This document shows positions 38,018 through 46,869 of a DNA stretch of 64,000 bases, in pieces; the stretch's first letter is position 1, and every line of letters starts with the position of its first letter. The notes below the pieces were generated by a model. It ran no database searches. It saw only the letters and a list, made by a program, of their open reading frames with translations, and was not told the origin of the DNA. The translations under genes were made by a program, and so were the position numbers. This DNA is from Roseomonas elaeocarpi (GTDB lineage: Bacteria; Pseudomonadota; Alphaproteobacteria; Acetobacterales; Acetobacteraceae), in contig NZ_JBHLUN010000005.1 of the NCBI RefSeq assembly GCF_042433915.1, positions 248,001 to 312,000 of the forward strand, in the 5' to 3' direction.

Positions 38018-39982
38018 ATGTCGCAGCGAAGAGTTCCACGGTGGCTTCTATGGCTCGGCGTTCCGGTCGCGCTGGTGGTGCTCGCAGTGCTGCTGTTTCG
38101 CTGGGATTGGCTTATCCCCATCGTGGAAAGCCGGGCCTCGGCGGCGCTGGGCCGGCCGGTCCAGATCGCCCATCTTCAGGTGCACCTGGGTCGGGTGACC
38201 GAGGTAACGGCCACGGATGTCCGGGTCGGCAATCCGGACGGCTTTCCTGAGGCGGCCCCACTGGCGCAGGCGCCGCGCGCCACCGTGCAGTTCGATGTCA
38301 TGGAATACTGGCACAACAAGGCCGTGGTCCTGCCGCTGATCGAGCTGGAACACCCACAGGTTTCTGCCCAGGCTACCGCTGACGGGAAGAACAACTACAC
38401 TTTCAGCACCGGCAAGCCGGCGGGGGAGGGCGCCCCGGCCGAAAGCAAGAGCGCCATGCCCCGGATCGATGTGTTCCGGATCCTGGACGGCGAAGCCAAG
38501 GTGTTGATCCCCCGGCTGAAGGCGGATTTCACCCTGGGCATCGCGACGCGCGACGAAACGACGCCGGAGCCCAGGATCGCGGTAAACGCCAAGGGGACCT
38601 ATGCCGGGCAGCCGATCACCGGCGAGGCCCTGCTGGGCGGGCTGATCTATTTCCAGGCCCAGGATCGCCCCTGGCCGCTCGACGTGAAGCTCGCGAACGG
38701 GCCGACCAACGTGGCGGTAAAGGGAACCATCGCGCATCCGCTGGAACTCCAGGGGGCCGACGTGCAGCTTTTGCTGCGGGGCACGGACATGTCGCTGCTG
38801 CAGCCGCTGACAGGCGTTCCCTTTCCGCGGACGCCTAACTTCAGCCTCGGCGGCCGCCTCGATTACGCCGACGGCCGGGCTCGGTTCCGCGATTTCGACG
38901 GCAAGGTCGGCAGCAGCGATTTGACCGGCACCATCACGGTCTCCACGGGCGACGACGTTCCCGATGTCACGGCCGACCTGCGTTCGAAGAAGGTGGACCT
39001 CGCGGATCTCGGCGGCTTCATCGGTGAAACGCCGGGCAGGACGTCGACGCCCGGTCAGACGGCCCAGCAGCGGCGAGAGGTTGCGAAGGACGAGCAGCGT
39101 TCCCGCGTGCTTCCCGATACGCCGATCAGCCTGCCGAAGCTCACGGCCGCCAACGTGCACCTGAAGTACCAGGCGGACAGCATCCTGGGCCGGGACGTGC
39201 CCTTCGACGGGATGCGGACCACGATGGACCTCGAGAACGGCGCCATCCGCCTCCACCCGCTCAGCCTTCAGGTCGGCCGCGGGCAGATCAGCGGTGACAT
39301 CGCGCTGACGCCGCAGGAGAACGACGCCGTGCAGGCGCGCGCGGACGTGCAGTTCCAGCGGGTGGACCTGAGCCGCCTGATGCGTGCCACCGGCTTCCAG
39401 GGATCGGGCCTGATCGGGGGGCGTGCGCAGATCAATAGCTCCGGCAAGTCGCTGGCGGACATCCTGGGTCGGGGCAATGGCGCGCTGAGCCTGTCCATGG
39501 CCGGCGGTGGGAACCTGAGCGCCCTGCTGGTGGACCTGTCGGGTCTGCGCCTGGGGAACGCGCTCCTGTCCTTCCTGAAGCTGCCGGACCGGACGCAGGT
39601 CGAATGCTTCGTAGGGGATTTCTCGCTGCGCAGCGGGCAGCTGGATACCCGCGCCCTTCTCCTGGACACCGAGGATGTCCTGATCACCGGCGACGGCAAG
39701 GTCGACCTTGCCCGCGAGCGGATCAACTATCGCATCCGCAGCCAGAGCAAGCATTTCACCATAGGTCAGCTGCCGGCCCCGATCACGATCGGCGGCACTT
39801 TCCGCGACCCCGATGTCGGGATCGACGCGACCGAGGCGGCGGCACGGGGTGGCGCGGCGGCGGCCCTGGGAATCCTGGCGGCCCCGCTGGCCATACTGCC
39901 GACGATCCAGTTCGGCGTGGGGGATGACAATCGCTGCCAGTCGCTGGTCAGCCGCGGGCAGGGTGGCGCGGGACGGCGCTGA
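38018..39982 (+). CDS. AsmA-family envelope protein
   Basis: A 654-residue protein from the ATG at 38018, seven bases after GAAAGGG. Residues 9-30 form a membrane anchor (WLLWLGVPVALVVLAVLLF), then the AsmA start VESRASAALGRPVQIAHLQVHLGRVTEV follows. The C-terminal half has the beta-rich repeats and NGALSLSMAGGGNLSALLVDLSGLRLG, ending with TIGGTFRDPDVGID. AsmA-like proteins are thought to form lipid-transporting bridges in the periplasm. It is divergent from the DUF2272 gene. Confidence 0.88.
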   Translation: MSQRRVPRWLLWLGVPVALVVLAVLLFRWDWLIPIVESRASAALGRPVQIAHLQVHLGRVTEVTATDVRVGNPDGFPEAAPLAQAPRATVQFDVMEYWHNKAVVLPLIELEHPQVSAQATADGKNNYTFSTGKPAGEGAPAESKSAMPRIDVFRILDGEAKVLIPRLKADFTLGIATRDETTPEPRIAVNAKGTYAGQPITGEALLGGLIYFQAQDRPWPLDVKLANGPTNVAVKGTIAHPLELQGADVQLLLRGTDMSLLQPLTGVPFPRTPNFSLGGRLDYADGRARFRDFDGKVGSSDLTGTITVSTGDDVPDVTADLRSKKVDLADLGGFIGETPGRTSTPGQTAQQRREVAKDEQRSRVLPDTPISLPKLTAANVHLKYQADSILGRDVPFDGMRTTMDLENGAIRLHPLSLQVGRGQISGDIALTPQENDAVQARADVQFQRVDLSRLMRATGFQGSGLIGGRAQINSSGKSLADILGRGNGALSLSMAGGGNLSALLVDLSGLRLGNALLSFLKLPDRTQVECFVGDFSLRSGQLDTRALLLDTEDVLITGDGKVDLARERINYRIRSQSKHFTIGQLPAPITIGGTFRDPDVGIDATEAAARGGAAAALGILAAPLAILPTIQFGVGDDNRCQSLVSRGQGGAGRR

Positions 39983-40002
39983 AGCGGACAGTGGGATGTG
40001 CG

Positions 40003-40030
40003 GGCAGCCCGGTGATGAGCCCGGGCTGCC
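40003..40030. terminator. Hairpin between convergent asmA and rlmH genes
   Basis: A 10-bp perfect stem (GGCAGCCCGG at 40003-40012 with its complement at 40021-40030, loop TGATGAGC) lies between the two convergent stops. No strong T tract follows, so it is a probable but not textbook terminator. Confidence 0.5.
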
Positions 40031-40104
40031 TGATCCGTTCAAGGAGCGTCCGCCGATGAAACCGGACGACCTGACGCAGGGCTGTCGGAGTGCCCTGGGG
40101 CGCC

Positions 40105-40575
40105 TCAGGTGGGGCGCCAACTCCGGTGGTAGGGATGGTTGGTGCGGATGCACTGCGAGCGGAAGAGAGCTTCGGCAAGCAGGGGGCGCACCAGCATGTG
40201 GGGCCAGGTCAGGCGCCCGAAGGACAGCCGGAACTGGGCTTCCCGCAGCAGCGCCGGATCGAGACCTTCCGCGCCACCGATCAGGAAGGTCACAGTGCGA
40301 CCGCTCTCCTCCCAGCGGGCGGTGAGGGCGGCTAGGCCGTCACTGTCCGGTGTTTCCCCGCCCAGGTCCATGGCCACCGTGAGCGCGTCGGCTGGCAAGG
40401 CGGCACGTAGGGCCGCTGCTTCCCGCAGGCGCATCTCTCCGGGGCTGCCACTACCCTCCGCCACCTCCTTCAACAGGAGCGGCGGGCGGAGACGAGCGTT
40501 GTAGTGCTCAAAGAGGGCGGCCTCCGGACCCTTGCGGGCCCGGCCGACCGCGAGCAGGAGGGACGCGCGCGCGAT
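40105..40575 (-). CDS. rlmH: 23S rRNA pseudouridine-1915 methyltransferase RlmH, ATC start
   Basis: A SPOUT methyltransferase that methylates pseudouridine 1915 of 23S rRNA. The homologous reading runs from SLLLAVGRARKGPEAALFEHYNARL through MDLGGETPDSDGLAALTARW and FLIGGAEGLDPALL to TWPHMLVRPLLAEALFRSQCI and NHPYHRSW. No ATG, GTG or TTG lies between the upstream in-frame stop (the rsfS TGA at 40579-40581) and residue 34. The only codon at the expected N-terminus is ATC at 40575, giving 156 residues, the usual length. A TTG at 40473 would delete the first third. Confidence 0.85.
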   Translation of the reverse strand: MARASLLLAVGRARKGPEAALFEHYNARLRPPLLLKEVAEGSGSPGEMRLREAAALRAALPADALTVAMDLGGETPDSDGLAALTARWEESGRTVTFLIGGAEGLDPALLREAQFRLSFGRLTWPHMLVRPLLAEALFRSQCIRTNHPYHRSWRPT

Positions 40576-40578
40576 GGC

Positions 40579-41154
40579 TCAGTCTTCCGCCTGACCTGCC
40601 ACGTCGGGCGCCGCACTCTCGGCCAAGGGGCTGTGCGGCCCCCACATCCGCTCAATGGCGTAGGTCAGGCGGGCTTCCGGCTTGAAAAGGTGGATCACCA
40701 GATCCCCGGCATCGAGAAGCACCCAGTCCGGGGAGCTTTCCGTCCGGATGCGGCGGATTCCTTCCTTTTCCAGCGCTTCTTCGACATGCGTCGCCATGGC
40801 CTGGATCTGCCTGTCAGCAAGACCGGTCGCGATAATCATGCGATCAGCGAAGGAAGAGCGGGTCGAGATGTCCAGGACCACGACGGACTCGGCCTTGTCG
40901 TCTTCCAGCGACGCGACGCTGACGCTCACGAGGCGGTCGAGTACGGGCGCCGGAGCCTTGACGCGCTTGGGCGCCCTCGGCTTGGCGGCGGCCTTCGATG
41001 CCGCAGGTGCCTTCGCAGGCGCTTCGGTCGTCTCGGCGGGCGCCTTGGCGCGGCTTGCCCTGGGCTTGGCAGGGGCTGCCGCCTCCGCGTCGGCTGGCTT
41101 GCGGCGGGTCGACTTTGCTGCGGGCTTCGATGCGGTCACGGGGGCACGGGACAT
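40579..41154 (-). CDS. rsfS: Ribosome silencing factor RsfS
   Basis: A 191-residue protein. The C-terminal 115 residues match RsfS/Iojap (LVSVSVASLEDDKAESVVVLDIS, SSFADRMIIATGLADRQIQAMATHVEEALEKEG, WVLLDAGDLVIHLF), which blocks 50S-30S joining by binding L14. The first 70 residues are a Lys/Ala/Pro-rich extension that many short relatives lack. The gene lies between nadD and rlmH, the usual order. Confidence 0.93.
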   Translation of the reverse strand: MSRAPVTASKPAAKSTRRKPADAEAAAPAKPRASRAKAPAETTEAPAKAPAASKAAAKPRAPKRVKAPAPVLDRLVSVSVASLEDDKAESVVVLDISTRSSFADRMIIATGLADRQIQAMATHVEEALEKEGIRRIRTESSPDWVLLDAGDLVIHLFKPEARLTYAIERMWGPHSPLAESAAPDVAGQAED

Positions 41155-41167
41155 GGCCGGCTTCTCT

Positions 41168-41845
41168 TCACAGGGCTTGCGTGGCGGTCAACAGGGGAAG
41201 GGACGTCACCACGGACGAAGCCTGTTCCTGCCTGCGGTTCTCGGCGTCGCGTATGGCGGTCGAGCTCAGCGCAACTTCGCGCGCCGGGATCAGGGTCCAG
41301 CCAGCCTTGCCGCTCGTGGATGGAAGCAAGAGGCGGCGGGGTTTGCGACGGCGGTGCCGTAGCACGGATGCCGCCTTGCCGTGTAGGGATTTTCTGGTCC
41401 AGCCCGGTCGGGGAAGAACGGCGAGGGGCGTGTTTGCCGCCAGGCGTCGCCAAGCTCCCCAGCTCGGCAGCTGCCACAGATTGTCCGCTCCGATGATGAA
41501 AACGAAGCGCGTGGTTGGGAAGCGCCGCCGGAGCTTGGCCAGGGTTCGCTCGGTCCGACGGTACCCCAGCTTCAGCTCGATATCCGTGGCGATTACGTGG
41601 ACGCCGTCCGCCATAAGTTGTGCCGAGGCCAAGCGCTCGGGAAAGGGCGCCATGCCGCTCCAAGATTTCAGGGGATTGCCAGGGGAGACGAGCAGCCAGA
41701 CGGCATCCAGGCCCAGGGCCTTCCTTGCCGCTTCCGCCACCGCCTGGTGACCCGCATGGGCCGGATTGAAGGAGCCACCGAGCAGGCCGATGCGGCGCTG
41801 GCGCCGGTCCCCAAATGGACCGGGGGCTGCGATCGACCGTGTCAG
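41168..41845 (-). CDS. nadD: Nicotinate-nucleotide adenylyltransferase NadD, CTG start
   Basis: The enzyme adenylylates nicotinate mononucleotide in NAD synthesis. The nucleotide-binding GLLGGSFNPAHAGH is present, followed by LLVSPGNPLK and FVFIIGADNLWQLPSW, with the ISSTAIR-like SSTAIR near the end. No ATG, GTG or TTG lies between the upstream in-frame stop (TAA at 41909-41911) and the GSFNP motif. The first standard start (GTG 41740) would remove that motif. CTG at 41845, five bases after AAAGGGA, gives a natural 225-residue protein. The tailspike cluster ends just upstream, where proA or another gene is normally found. Confidence 0.85.
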   Translation of the reverse strand: MTRSIAAPGPFGDRRQRRIGLLGGSFNPAHAGHQAVAEAARKALGLDAVWLLVSPGNPLKSWSGMAPFPERLASAQLMADGVHVIATDIELKLGYRRTERTLAKLRRRFPTTRFVFIIGADNLWQLPSWGAWRRLAANTPLAVLPRPGWTRKSLHGKAASVLRHRRRKPRRLLLPSTSGKAGWTLIPAREVALSSTAIRDAENRRQEQASSVVTSLPLLTATQAL

Positions 41846-41926
41846 ATGCGTCCCTTTCCGTTCGTCCAGCCCCCGCCCATCGTCCCGGAGGCCTGTTGGG
41901 CAGCAGCTTTAAGGGATGTCCCGGCA

Positions 41927-41963
41927 CTCTGCCAGGGGAGGGCAGTAGCCGCCCCTGGCAGAG
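41927..41963 (-). terminator. Hairpin terminator after tail-fibre cluster
   Basis: A 12-bp perfect stem (CTCTGCCAGGGG at 41927-41938 with its complement at 41952-41963) starts ten bases after the last tail gene's stop. No T tract follows directly. It separates the tail genes from nadD. Confidence 0.6.
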
Positions 41964-41972
41964 CGGATCACG

Positions 41973-42347
41973 TCAGGTGGGGGTGACCACCAGGTTGTTG
42001 GCGGAGATGGTCACCGTCCCGGCGCTGCTCATCGCCACCGGCTGGGACAGAGCCATAAAGGTCAGGGGGTTACCGCCTGAGGCAGCATCGTAGAGCCCGA
42101 TATGGGTCAGCGTTCCGGCCGAGGCACTGAAGACGAAACGCAGCGCTTCTGCGTTCTTCTGGGCGCCGCTGCCGTTGAAGACCACGCGCTGACGGGCATA
42201 ACCAGTGCCTGCCGGTTCTCCCGTCACACCCTGCGCCGCCGTGCCACCGGTGCCGAGGGCTGCATAAACGTTGGCAGGCGGCGTCGGCACCCGGCCGCAC
42301 AGGGTGCGGGCGAGGAGATCGCGGGCGAAGTCGGTGAGATCGCTCAT
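41973..42347 (-). CDS. Phage tail-fibre-type protein
   Basis: A 124-residue protein. The segments VYAALGTGGTAAQGVTGEPAGTGYARQRVVF, then LTHIGLYDAASGGNPLTFMALSQPVAMSSAGTVTISANNLVVT, match a known small phage tail protein type (a beta-rich unit with GTGY.R..V.F and HIG.YDAASGGN). It probably decorates or adapts the tail fibre. It is the last gene of the five-gene minus-strand cluster. Confidence 0.75.
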   Translation of the reverse strand: MSDLTDFARDLLARTLCGRVPTPPANVYAALGTGGTAAQGVTGEPAGTGYARQRVVFNGSGAQKNAEALRFVFSASAGTLTHIGLYDAASGGNPLTFMALSQPVAMSSAGTVTISANNLVVTPT

Positions 42348-42368
42348 TTCCTTGATCCTTTCCGGTGT

Positions 42369-43625
42369 TCAGCTGACGACGGAGAGAGATGCCAGATCGG
42401 CATCCGTCATACGCAGTGGATGGTGGCGCAGCAGTTGGACCTGCCCGTTCAGCACCTGGGTGCCGCTGGTCGAACCCTGCCCAAGCAGAAGCCGCCCCGG
42501 CGTGAAGGTGCCTGTCGAAACGGTCTTTGCCGCCGCACCGGACAGCGCGGCGGAGTAGCCGGTGCTGTCCCAGGAAAAGGCAGCACGGAACGCGGTGTTG
42601 GCCGCCACGGTCCCGAGCGACAGCGAGGTCGCCGACCCATTATCCAGCCCGGCGACCAGGGCGCCGCCGGAGCCGCTGCGAAGGGCAAAACGCGGGCTGT
42701 CCGTGCCGTTGTCCAGCTGCCACACACCCTGGCTGCCTGTTCCCGTGGCAAGCTGCGGCAGCACGGCCTGCACGACGATCGTGCCGGCCGTACCGAATCC
42801 CCCCGAACGGCTCCAGAACGCCTTGTCGAGGTTGCGGACCGACGCCTGAGGAGAGCTGGCGACTGGCAGGATCGGTGCCGTTGGCGTTGCGCCTTTCTCG
42901 ACCTGCGGTGCGCCGTAGCGGAAGGTGACGTTGATCACGGCACCAGACGAGTAGTTGAGGTAGATCAGTGGTTTCGTCGACGTCATATCCGACTTGTTGA
43001 AGGTCGTCGTGTAGACATGCCGGCTGTCGCGCAGCTTGCCAGTGCCGGGCGTGATGCTGGTGGTGAGATAGGTGACGGTGCTCGCCGCGTGTTGGCCGAT
43101 CTGGAGATTGACGGCGCTGATGCCGCTCAGCGATCCGGCGACGACGGAAAGGTAGCCAGAGGTTGTCCAGACCTCCCCGCTCGCGGCCGTGATGATCCCT
43201 GCGACCTCGGGTGCCCAGTTGACAGAGGAACCCGCCTGCGTCGCCGTACCTGAGACCTTCAGGTCTACAAAGGGAATGCCGTCCTCGTAGCCCGTCCCCA
43301 CGATGGCGATGGCAAGGCCGTGAGCCGTGCCGAGTTTCCAGTTGGTCGGAGCAACCCCCGGCGTGCCTGCCGTGGCTCCCTCGCACCGGGGATTTCTGAT
43401 GCCGTTGGTCCTGCTTTCCTCGATCAGCAGGCCGTTGAGCTGTCCGAAGCGGGGTAGACCCGCTCCGACGTCGATCAGAGCTCCAGTGGCATCGTAGCCC
43501 TCCCCCTGGGTGTCGCGCGTGAAGGAAAGAAGCGTGGACAGGGTTCTACTCGACACGAGTGTCGTCCAGGCAGGAACTGTTGCTGCCTGCCCGACCGCAA
43601 GGAAAGCCGGGAATGCACCCAGCAT
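42369..43625 (-). CDS. Phage receptor-binding/carbohydrate-binding protein
   Basis: A 418-residue protein started at MLGAFPAF (ATG 43625, ATGA overlap with the tailspike stop). The start STLLSFTRDTQGEGYDATGALIDVGAGLPRFGQLNGLLIEESRTN is the conserved opening of many phage proteins with a jelly-roll carbohydrate-binding module. The last 150 residues (GTIVVQAVLP..., FRAAFSWDSTGYSAALSG, LLLGQG) look like a LamG/concanavalin-type domain. Surface glycan binding is inferred. Confidence 0.75.
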   Translation of the reverse strand: MLGAFPAFLAVGQAATVPAWTTLVSSRTLSTLLSFTRDTQGEGYDATGALIDVGAGLPRFGQLNGLLIEESRTNGIRNPRCEGATAGTPGVAPTNWKLGTAHGLAIAIVGTGYEDGIPFVDLKVSGTATQAGSSVNWAPEVAGIITAASGEVWTTSGYLSVVAGSLSGISAVNLQIGQHAASTVTYLTTSITPGTGKLRDSRHVYTTTFNKSDMTSTKPLIYLNYSSGAVINVTFRYGAPQVEKGATPTAPILPVASSPQASVRNLDKAFWSRSGGFGTAGTIVVQAVLPQLATGTGSQGVWQLDNGTDSPRFALRSGSGGALVAGLDNGSATSLSLGTVAANTAFRAAFSWDSTGYSAALSGAAAKTVSTGTFTPGRLLLGQGSTSGTQVLNGQVQLLRHHPLRMTDADLASLSVVS

Positions 43626-46066
43626 CAGGCGACTCCCGCACCGGACAGGTGGCAAACCTTGGTGGTGCCGTTGTCCGGTGAGTAGACCAGGAGACTGGCG
43701 ACACCGTTCGCCTTGATCTTCGTGTAACCCTCGGAGTTCAGAGGCGTGCTGCTGCTGAAGTTCGCCAGGCTGATCGGCAGGTCACCTCCGGTGCGGTTCA
43801 CCACCATGCAGGAGAACCCCGTACCCGTGGCGGCCCAGTCGATCGACAGCGTGGTGCCCGATCCCGCCAGGAGCATGCGGTTGTTGTGGGCGGCGAAGGT
43901 CAGGGCCGTCGCGCCGCCGAGCGTCAGTTGTGCGAGGCGGCGCTCGGTTACCTGGCCATCCACGTACTGGCGCGTGGCGGCGTGCATCGCGGCGGTGGGA
44001 TCGGCGGCGAGAAGAAGAGGGCCGCTCAACGTCACAGTGCCATCCGCCGAGATGCGGAGGCGTTCCACGATGCTCGACCCGCGCCGAACGTCCAGCGTCA
44101 GTGCCCCGGCCTCGCTGCCGGAGGTGATGGTGTCGGAGAAAGCCGAGATCCGCGCGTAGATGTTTTCCGCGCTGGCGCTGTTCATGCCGGTGAAGTGGAG
44201 ATTGGCCAGGCGGTCGCCGGCCGCGGGAGCAACGGAAAGGCGACGGAACTGTACCGACAGCGGCGCGGTGGCGTTGCCGGGAGAGCCCAGGTCAATGCCG
44301 CCGTTCGGGTTCGTGCCGGGGTCACCACCAATCGAAAGGTTGCCGCCCGCCCATCCATTGGACAGAAAGTATGCGGCCTGATCCGCCGAGTTCGCGATGT
44401 TGATGCGACCACCAGCAGTGGCCGAGCGCCGGCGCACCGTCACGATGCCATCGGCACCGATGTCCATGCGTCTGGTCTGCCCGAGAGCCGCACTCGGAAA
44501 GGTGTGGAACTCCAGACTGCCAGCGGAAAGGCGGCCAACGCCACCGCCTTCCCGGGTTCCCAGCATGATCACCCGCTGCATGGCCGCGTCAGATGCGGCA
44601 GTCAGGGTGGCAGAGCGCAGATCCGTCCCCAGCAGAGTCAGGTTCGATGCATTGGCACCGATGTAAACAATGTTGGTGGATCCATCCCCGTAAAGATTGC
44701 CGCCTACCGTGAGTTCGCAGGCATCCAGCGTGAGCGAACCATTTTGGAGATCGACGGTGCGATTGGAGCCGCCATTCACGCTCACCCCAACGAACTGGTT
44801 CGAGTCGTCACCCGTGGTGTCGACGAGGATGGTGGTGCCCTGCGACGACAGGAACCCGCCGACCCACTTCGTCCGGAAGGCGCTGTTGGTGATCTTCACA
44901 CCGACGGTCAAGGGGTCGGCGACGCTCAGGTGATTGTCGACGGAACAGTTATGGCACTGGATCGCTGCCGCCGCCGTGCCGAAGCTGAACCCGGTATCGT
45001 AGCCGTAGGCGAAGCAGTTGATCAGCTCCGCCACGTCCGAGTTCTCGACCTGGAAAGCCGTGCCCGTACGGCGATTGTTCCAGACCCAGAGCGTACCACC
45101 GCTCGTGTAGCCAGCGGCGTAGGTAGAGCCCTGAAGGTCCACCACCTTGTCCGAGACGACCGTGGCGGTGAAGCGGCCGTTGGCGGCGCGCAAACCGAGA
45201 CAGCCGCTCACGTTGATAAGGTCGCCGGTTACCAGGTTGTGGGCGGAACTGGTCGTGAGGCGGATGAGGCCTGAACCATTATTGGCAACGGCGGATACTG
45301 CGAAGCTCACCAGGGAGACGTTGCTAAGATTTCCGGTCAGGAACGGCCAGAAGTGAACATTGCGGATATGCGTGATGTCATACGAGTGGTTGATCCGGAT
45401 CCCATTGCGGTTGTCACCAATCACCTCACGGATCTTCGCGCGCGCGGCGTAGTCGCTCAGGATCGCCAGATCGAAGCCGAGAACGAGGACGTTCTCGACC
45501 TTGGCATCCGTTCCCGGTGCGTCGCTTCCACTACCAATGGTAATGGCCGTGCCAGCAAAGGATTGAACGAAGTTGATGCCCTCACGCATCGTCTTGGGCG
45601 GCGTAAGACCGGAACGAAGAACGGCCACGTCCTGCAGGCCGGAGTTCCGCGCCAGGCGGATGGTGCTGGCAGGATCGACGATCAGCGCGAACACCACAAC
45701 GCTGTAGTCGCCCGACACGCGTTGCGCACCGACGGACAGGTTGCCCTGAAGCGTGACGTTCGCCTTGATCTGAAGTTCCGCGCTTTTCACCAGGTACCGC
45801 TTGGGGCCCAGGAGAACCGTGCCGCCACCCTGCGCCGCTGCGGCATCGATCGCAGCCTGAATGGCCTTGACATCGTCGGTGGTGCCGTCACCGACGGCGC
45901 CGTAGTCCCTGACGTGCAATGGCCGCTCGGCCTGGACGGAGGCGCGGAACTGGCTCATGGTCGCGCGCCGGGTTTCCTGCGTTGCGCCAACCTGAACCAG
46001 TGGTGCGAAATCGGTGTCCGACAGCGCTGAAGCGGCCGGAAGATCGCTGATCCTGACATCTGCCAT
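43625..46066 (-). CDS. Phage tailspike with pectate-lyase-like beta-helix
   Basis: An 813-residue protein. The first 60 residues (VRISDLPAASALSDTDFAPLVQVGATQETRRATMSQF) are a virion-attachment start common to tail fibres. Residues 50-450 open with VRDYGAVGDGTTDDVKAIQAAIDAAAAQGGGTVLLGPKRYLV, the signature of right-handed beta-helix tailspikes and depolymerases. The rest is beta-rich and ends with a receptor-type domain. Glycan depolymerisation is plausible, but no catalytic residues were assigned. Confidence 0.88.
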   Translation of the reverse strand: MADVRISDLPAASALSDTDFAPLVQVGATQETRRATMSQFRASVQAERPLHVRDYGAVGDGTTDDVKAIQAAIDAAAAQGGGTVLLGPKRYLVKSAELQIKANVTLQGNLSVGAQRVSGDYSVVVFALIVDPASTIRLARNSGLQDVAVLRSGLTPPKTMREGINFVQSFAGTAITIGSGSDAPGTDAKVENVLVLGFDLAILSDYAARAKIREVIGDNRNGIRINHSYDITHIRNVHFWPFLTGNLSNVSLVSFAVSAVANNGSGLIRLTTSSAHNLVTGDLINVSGCLGLRAANGRFTATVVSDKVVDLQGSTYAAGYTSGGTLWVWNNRRTGTAFQVENSDVAELINCFAYGYDTGFSFGTAAAAIQCHNCSVDNHLSVADPLTVGVKITNSAFRTKWVGGFLSSQGTTILVDTTGDDSNQFVGVSVNGGSNRTVDLQNGSLTLDACELTVGGNLYGDGSTNIVYIGANASNLTLLGTDLRSATLTAASDAAMQRVIMLGTREGGGVGRLSAGSLEFHTFPSAALGQTRRMDIGADGIVTVRRRSATAGGRINIANSADQAAYFLSNGWAGGNLSIGGDPGTNPNGGIDLGSPGNATAPLSVQFRRLSVAPAAGDRLANLHFTGMNSASAENIYARISAFSDTITSGSEAGALTLDVRRGSSIVERLRISADGTVTLSGPLLLAADPTAAMHAATRQYVDGQVTERRLAQLTLGGATALTFAAHNNRMLLAGSGTTLSIDWAATGTGFSCMVVNRTGGDLPISLANFSSSTPLNSEGYTKIKANGVASLLVYSPDNGTTKVCHLSGAGVA

Positions 46067-46108
46067 GGTGTTGTTCCTGCGCTTGAGCGTTTGACGAAGG
46101 AGTTGCGG

Positions 46109-46759
46109 TCAGAGCACGAGGCGATTACGGCTCTCGGTCAGAAGCGCGGCGCTGTTCTCGGTCATCACCCCAGGTCTTGAGGTCACCGAGAAGCTTGGCG
46201 AAACGTCGAAGAGACTGCTGTCAGCCACGTCCTCTACCCTGAGCGTGTAGCCAGTGCCGATCTTCGGGCTGAGAAGCTGAGCCGTGGCACGCCCGGCAAC
46301 AACGGAACTGGTGACGGGGCCAGTCACCGTGGCCTGAGCTGAATCCAGGATCGTGAAGCGAACGGATTGGGAATCGCCCGCCACCGTTGCTGCCACCGAC
46401 AGAGTCGTTCCGGGCAGAATATACAGCGGCAGGGCGTCAAGCCGGAGGCTGCGCACCGCGGTCACGACCGAAGTCGTCACGGCGAACGATGCCGATGCCG
46501 TGCACACGAAGTCCAGGCGCGCTGAGCTGCTGTCTAAGATCAGACCGCTGCCCACGGATCCTCCGGATCGCACCGGCAGGAACGCCATGCTGTCGGAGGC
46601 GCGGAGGATGATAATATCGCCGGACGACAGGATGTTCGCGGCCGCACTGAAGTAGCCGGGTAAAAGAACTGTGGCTCGGCTGTCGGACGTTTCGTAGTAC
46701 CAGAGTTGGAAGCCGCCTCCCTCGATCAAAGCGAGCAGGCGTGTTGACTCGAAGGGCAT
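46109..46759 (-). CDS. Tail-cluster protein: paired unit plus Ig-like domain
   Basis: A 216-residue protein. The first 100 residues (FQLWYYETSDSRATVLLPGYFSAAANILSSGDIIILRASDSMAFLPVR) are clearly related to the 101-residue protein encoded next upstream. The second half (LPLYILPGTTLSVAATVAGDSQSVRFTILDSAQATVTGPV) has the strand pattern of an Ig-like domain. Virion attachment or adaptor function is inferred from position. Confidence 0.65.
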   Translation of the reverse strand: MPFESTRLLALIEGGGFQLWYYETSDSRATVLLPGYFSAAANILSSGDIIILRASDSMAFLPVRSGGSVGSGLILDSSSARLDFVCTASASFAVTTSVVTAVRSLRLDALPLYILPGTTLSVAATVAGDSQSVRFTILDSAQATVTGPVTSSVVAGRATAQLLSPKIGTGYTLRVEDVADSSLFDVSPSFSVTSRPGVMTENSAALLTESRNRLVL

Positions 46760-46869
46760 GCAGACTCCTCTGCTGTTCGACTGCCTGCCCTCTCAGAGCG
46801 ACAGCGTCTCGAGAGAAGGCCCTGTTGTCAGGTCGTCAGTTCCTGTGGCCCCACTGCCAGTCCCCTGGT

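Noticed and set aside
41136..41927. A 263-codon frame over nadD with an ATG at 41927
   Set aside because: It is in a different frame from the NadD motifs, is Pro/Arg-rich without a fold, and starts inside the hairpin after the tail cluster. NadD with a CTG start explains the region better.
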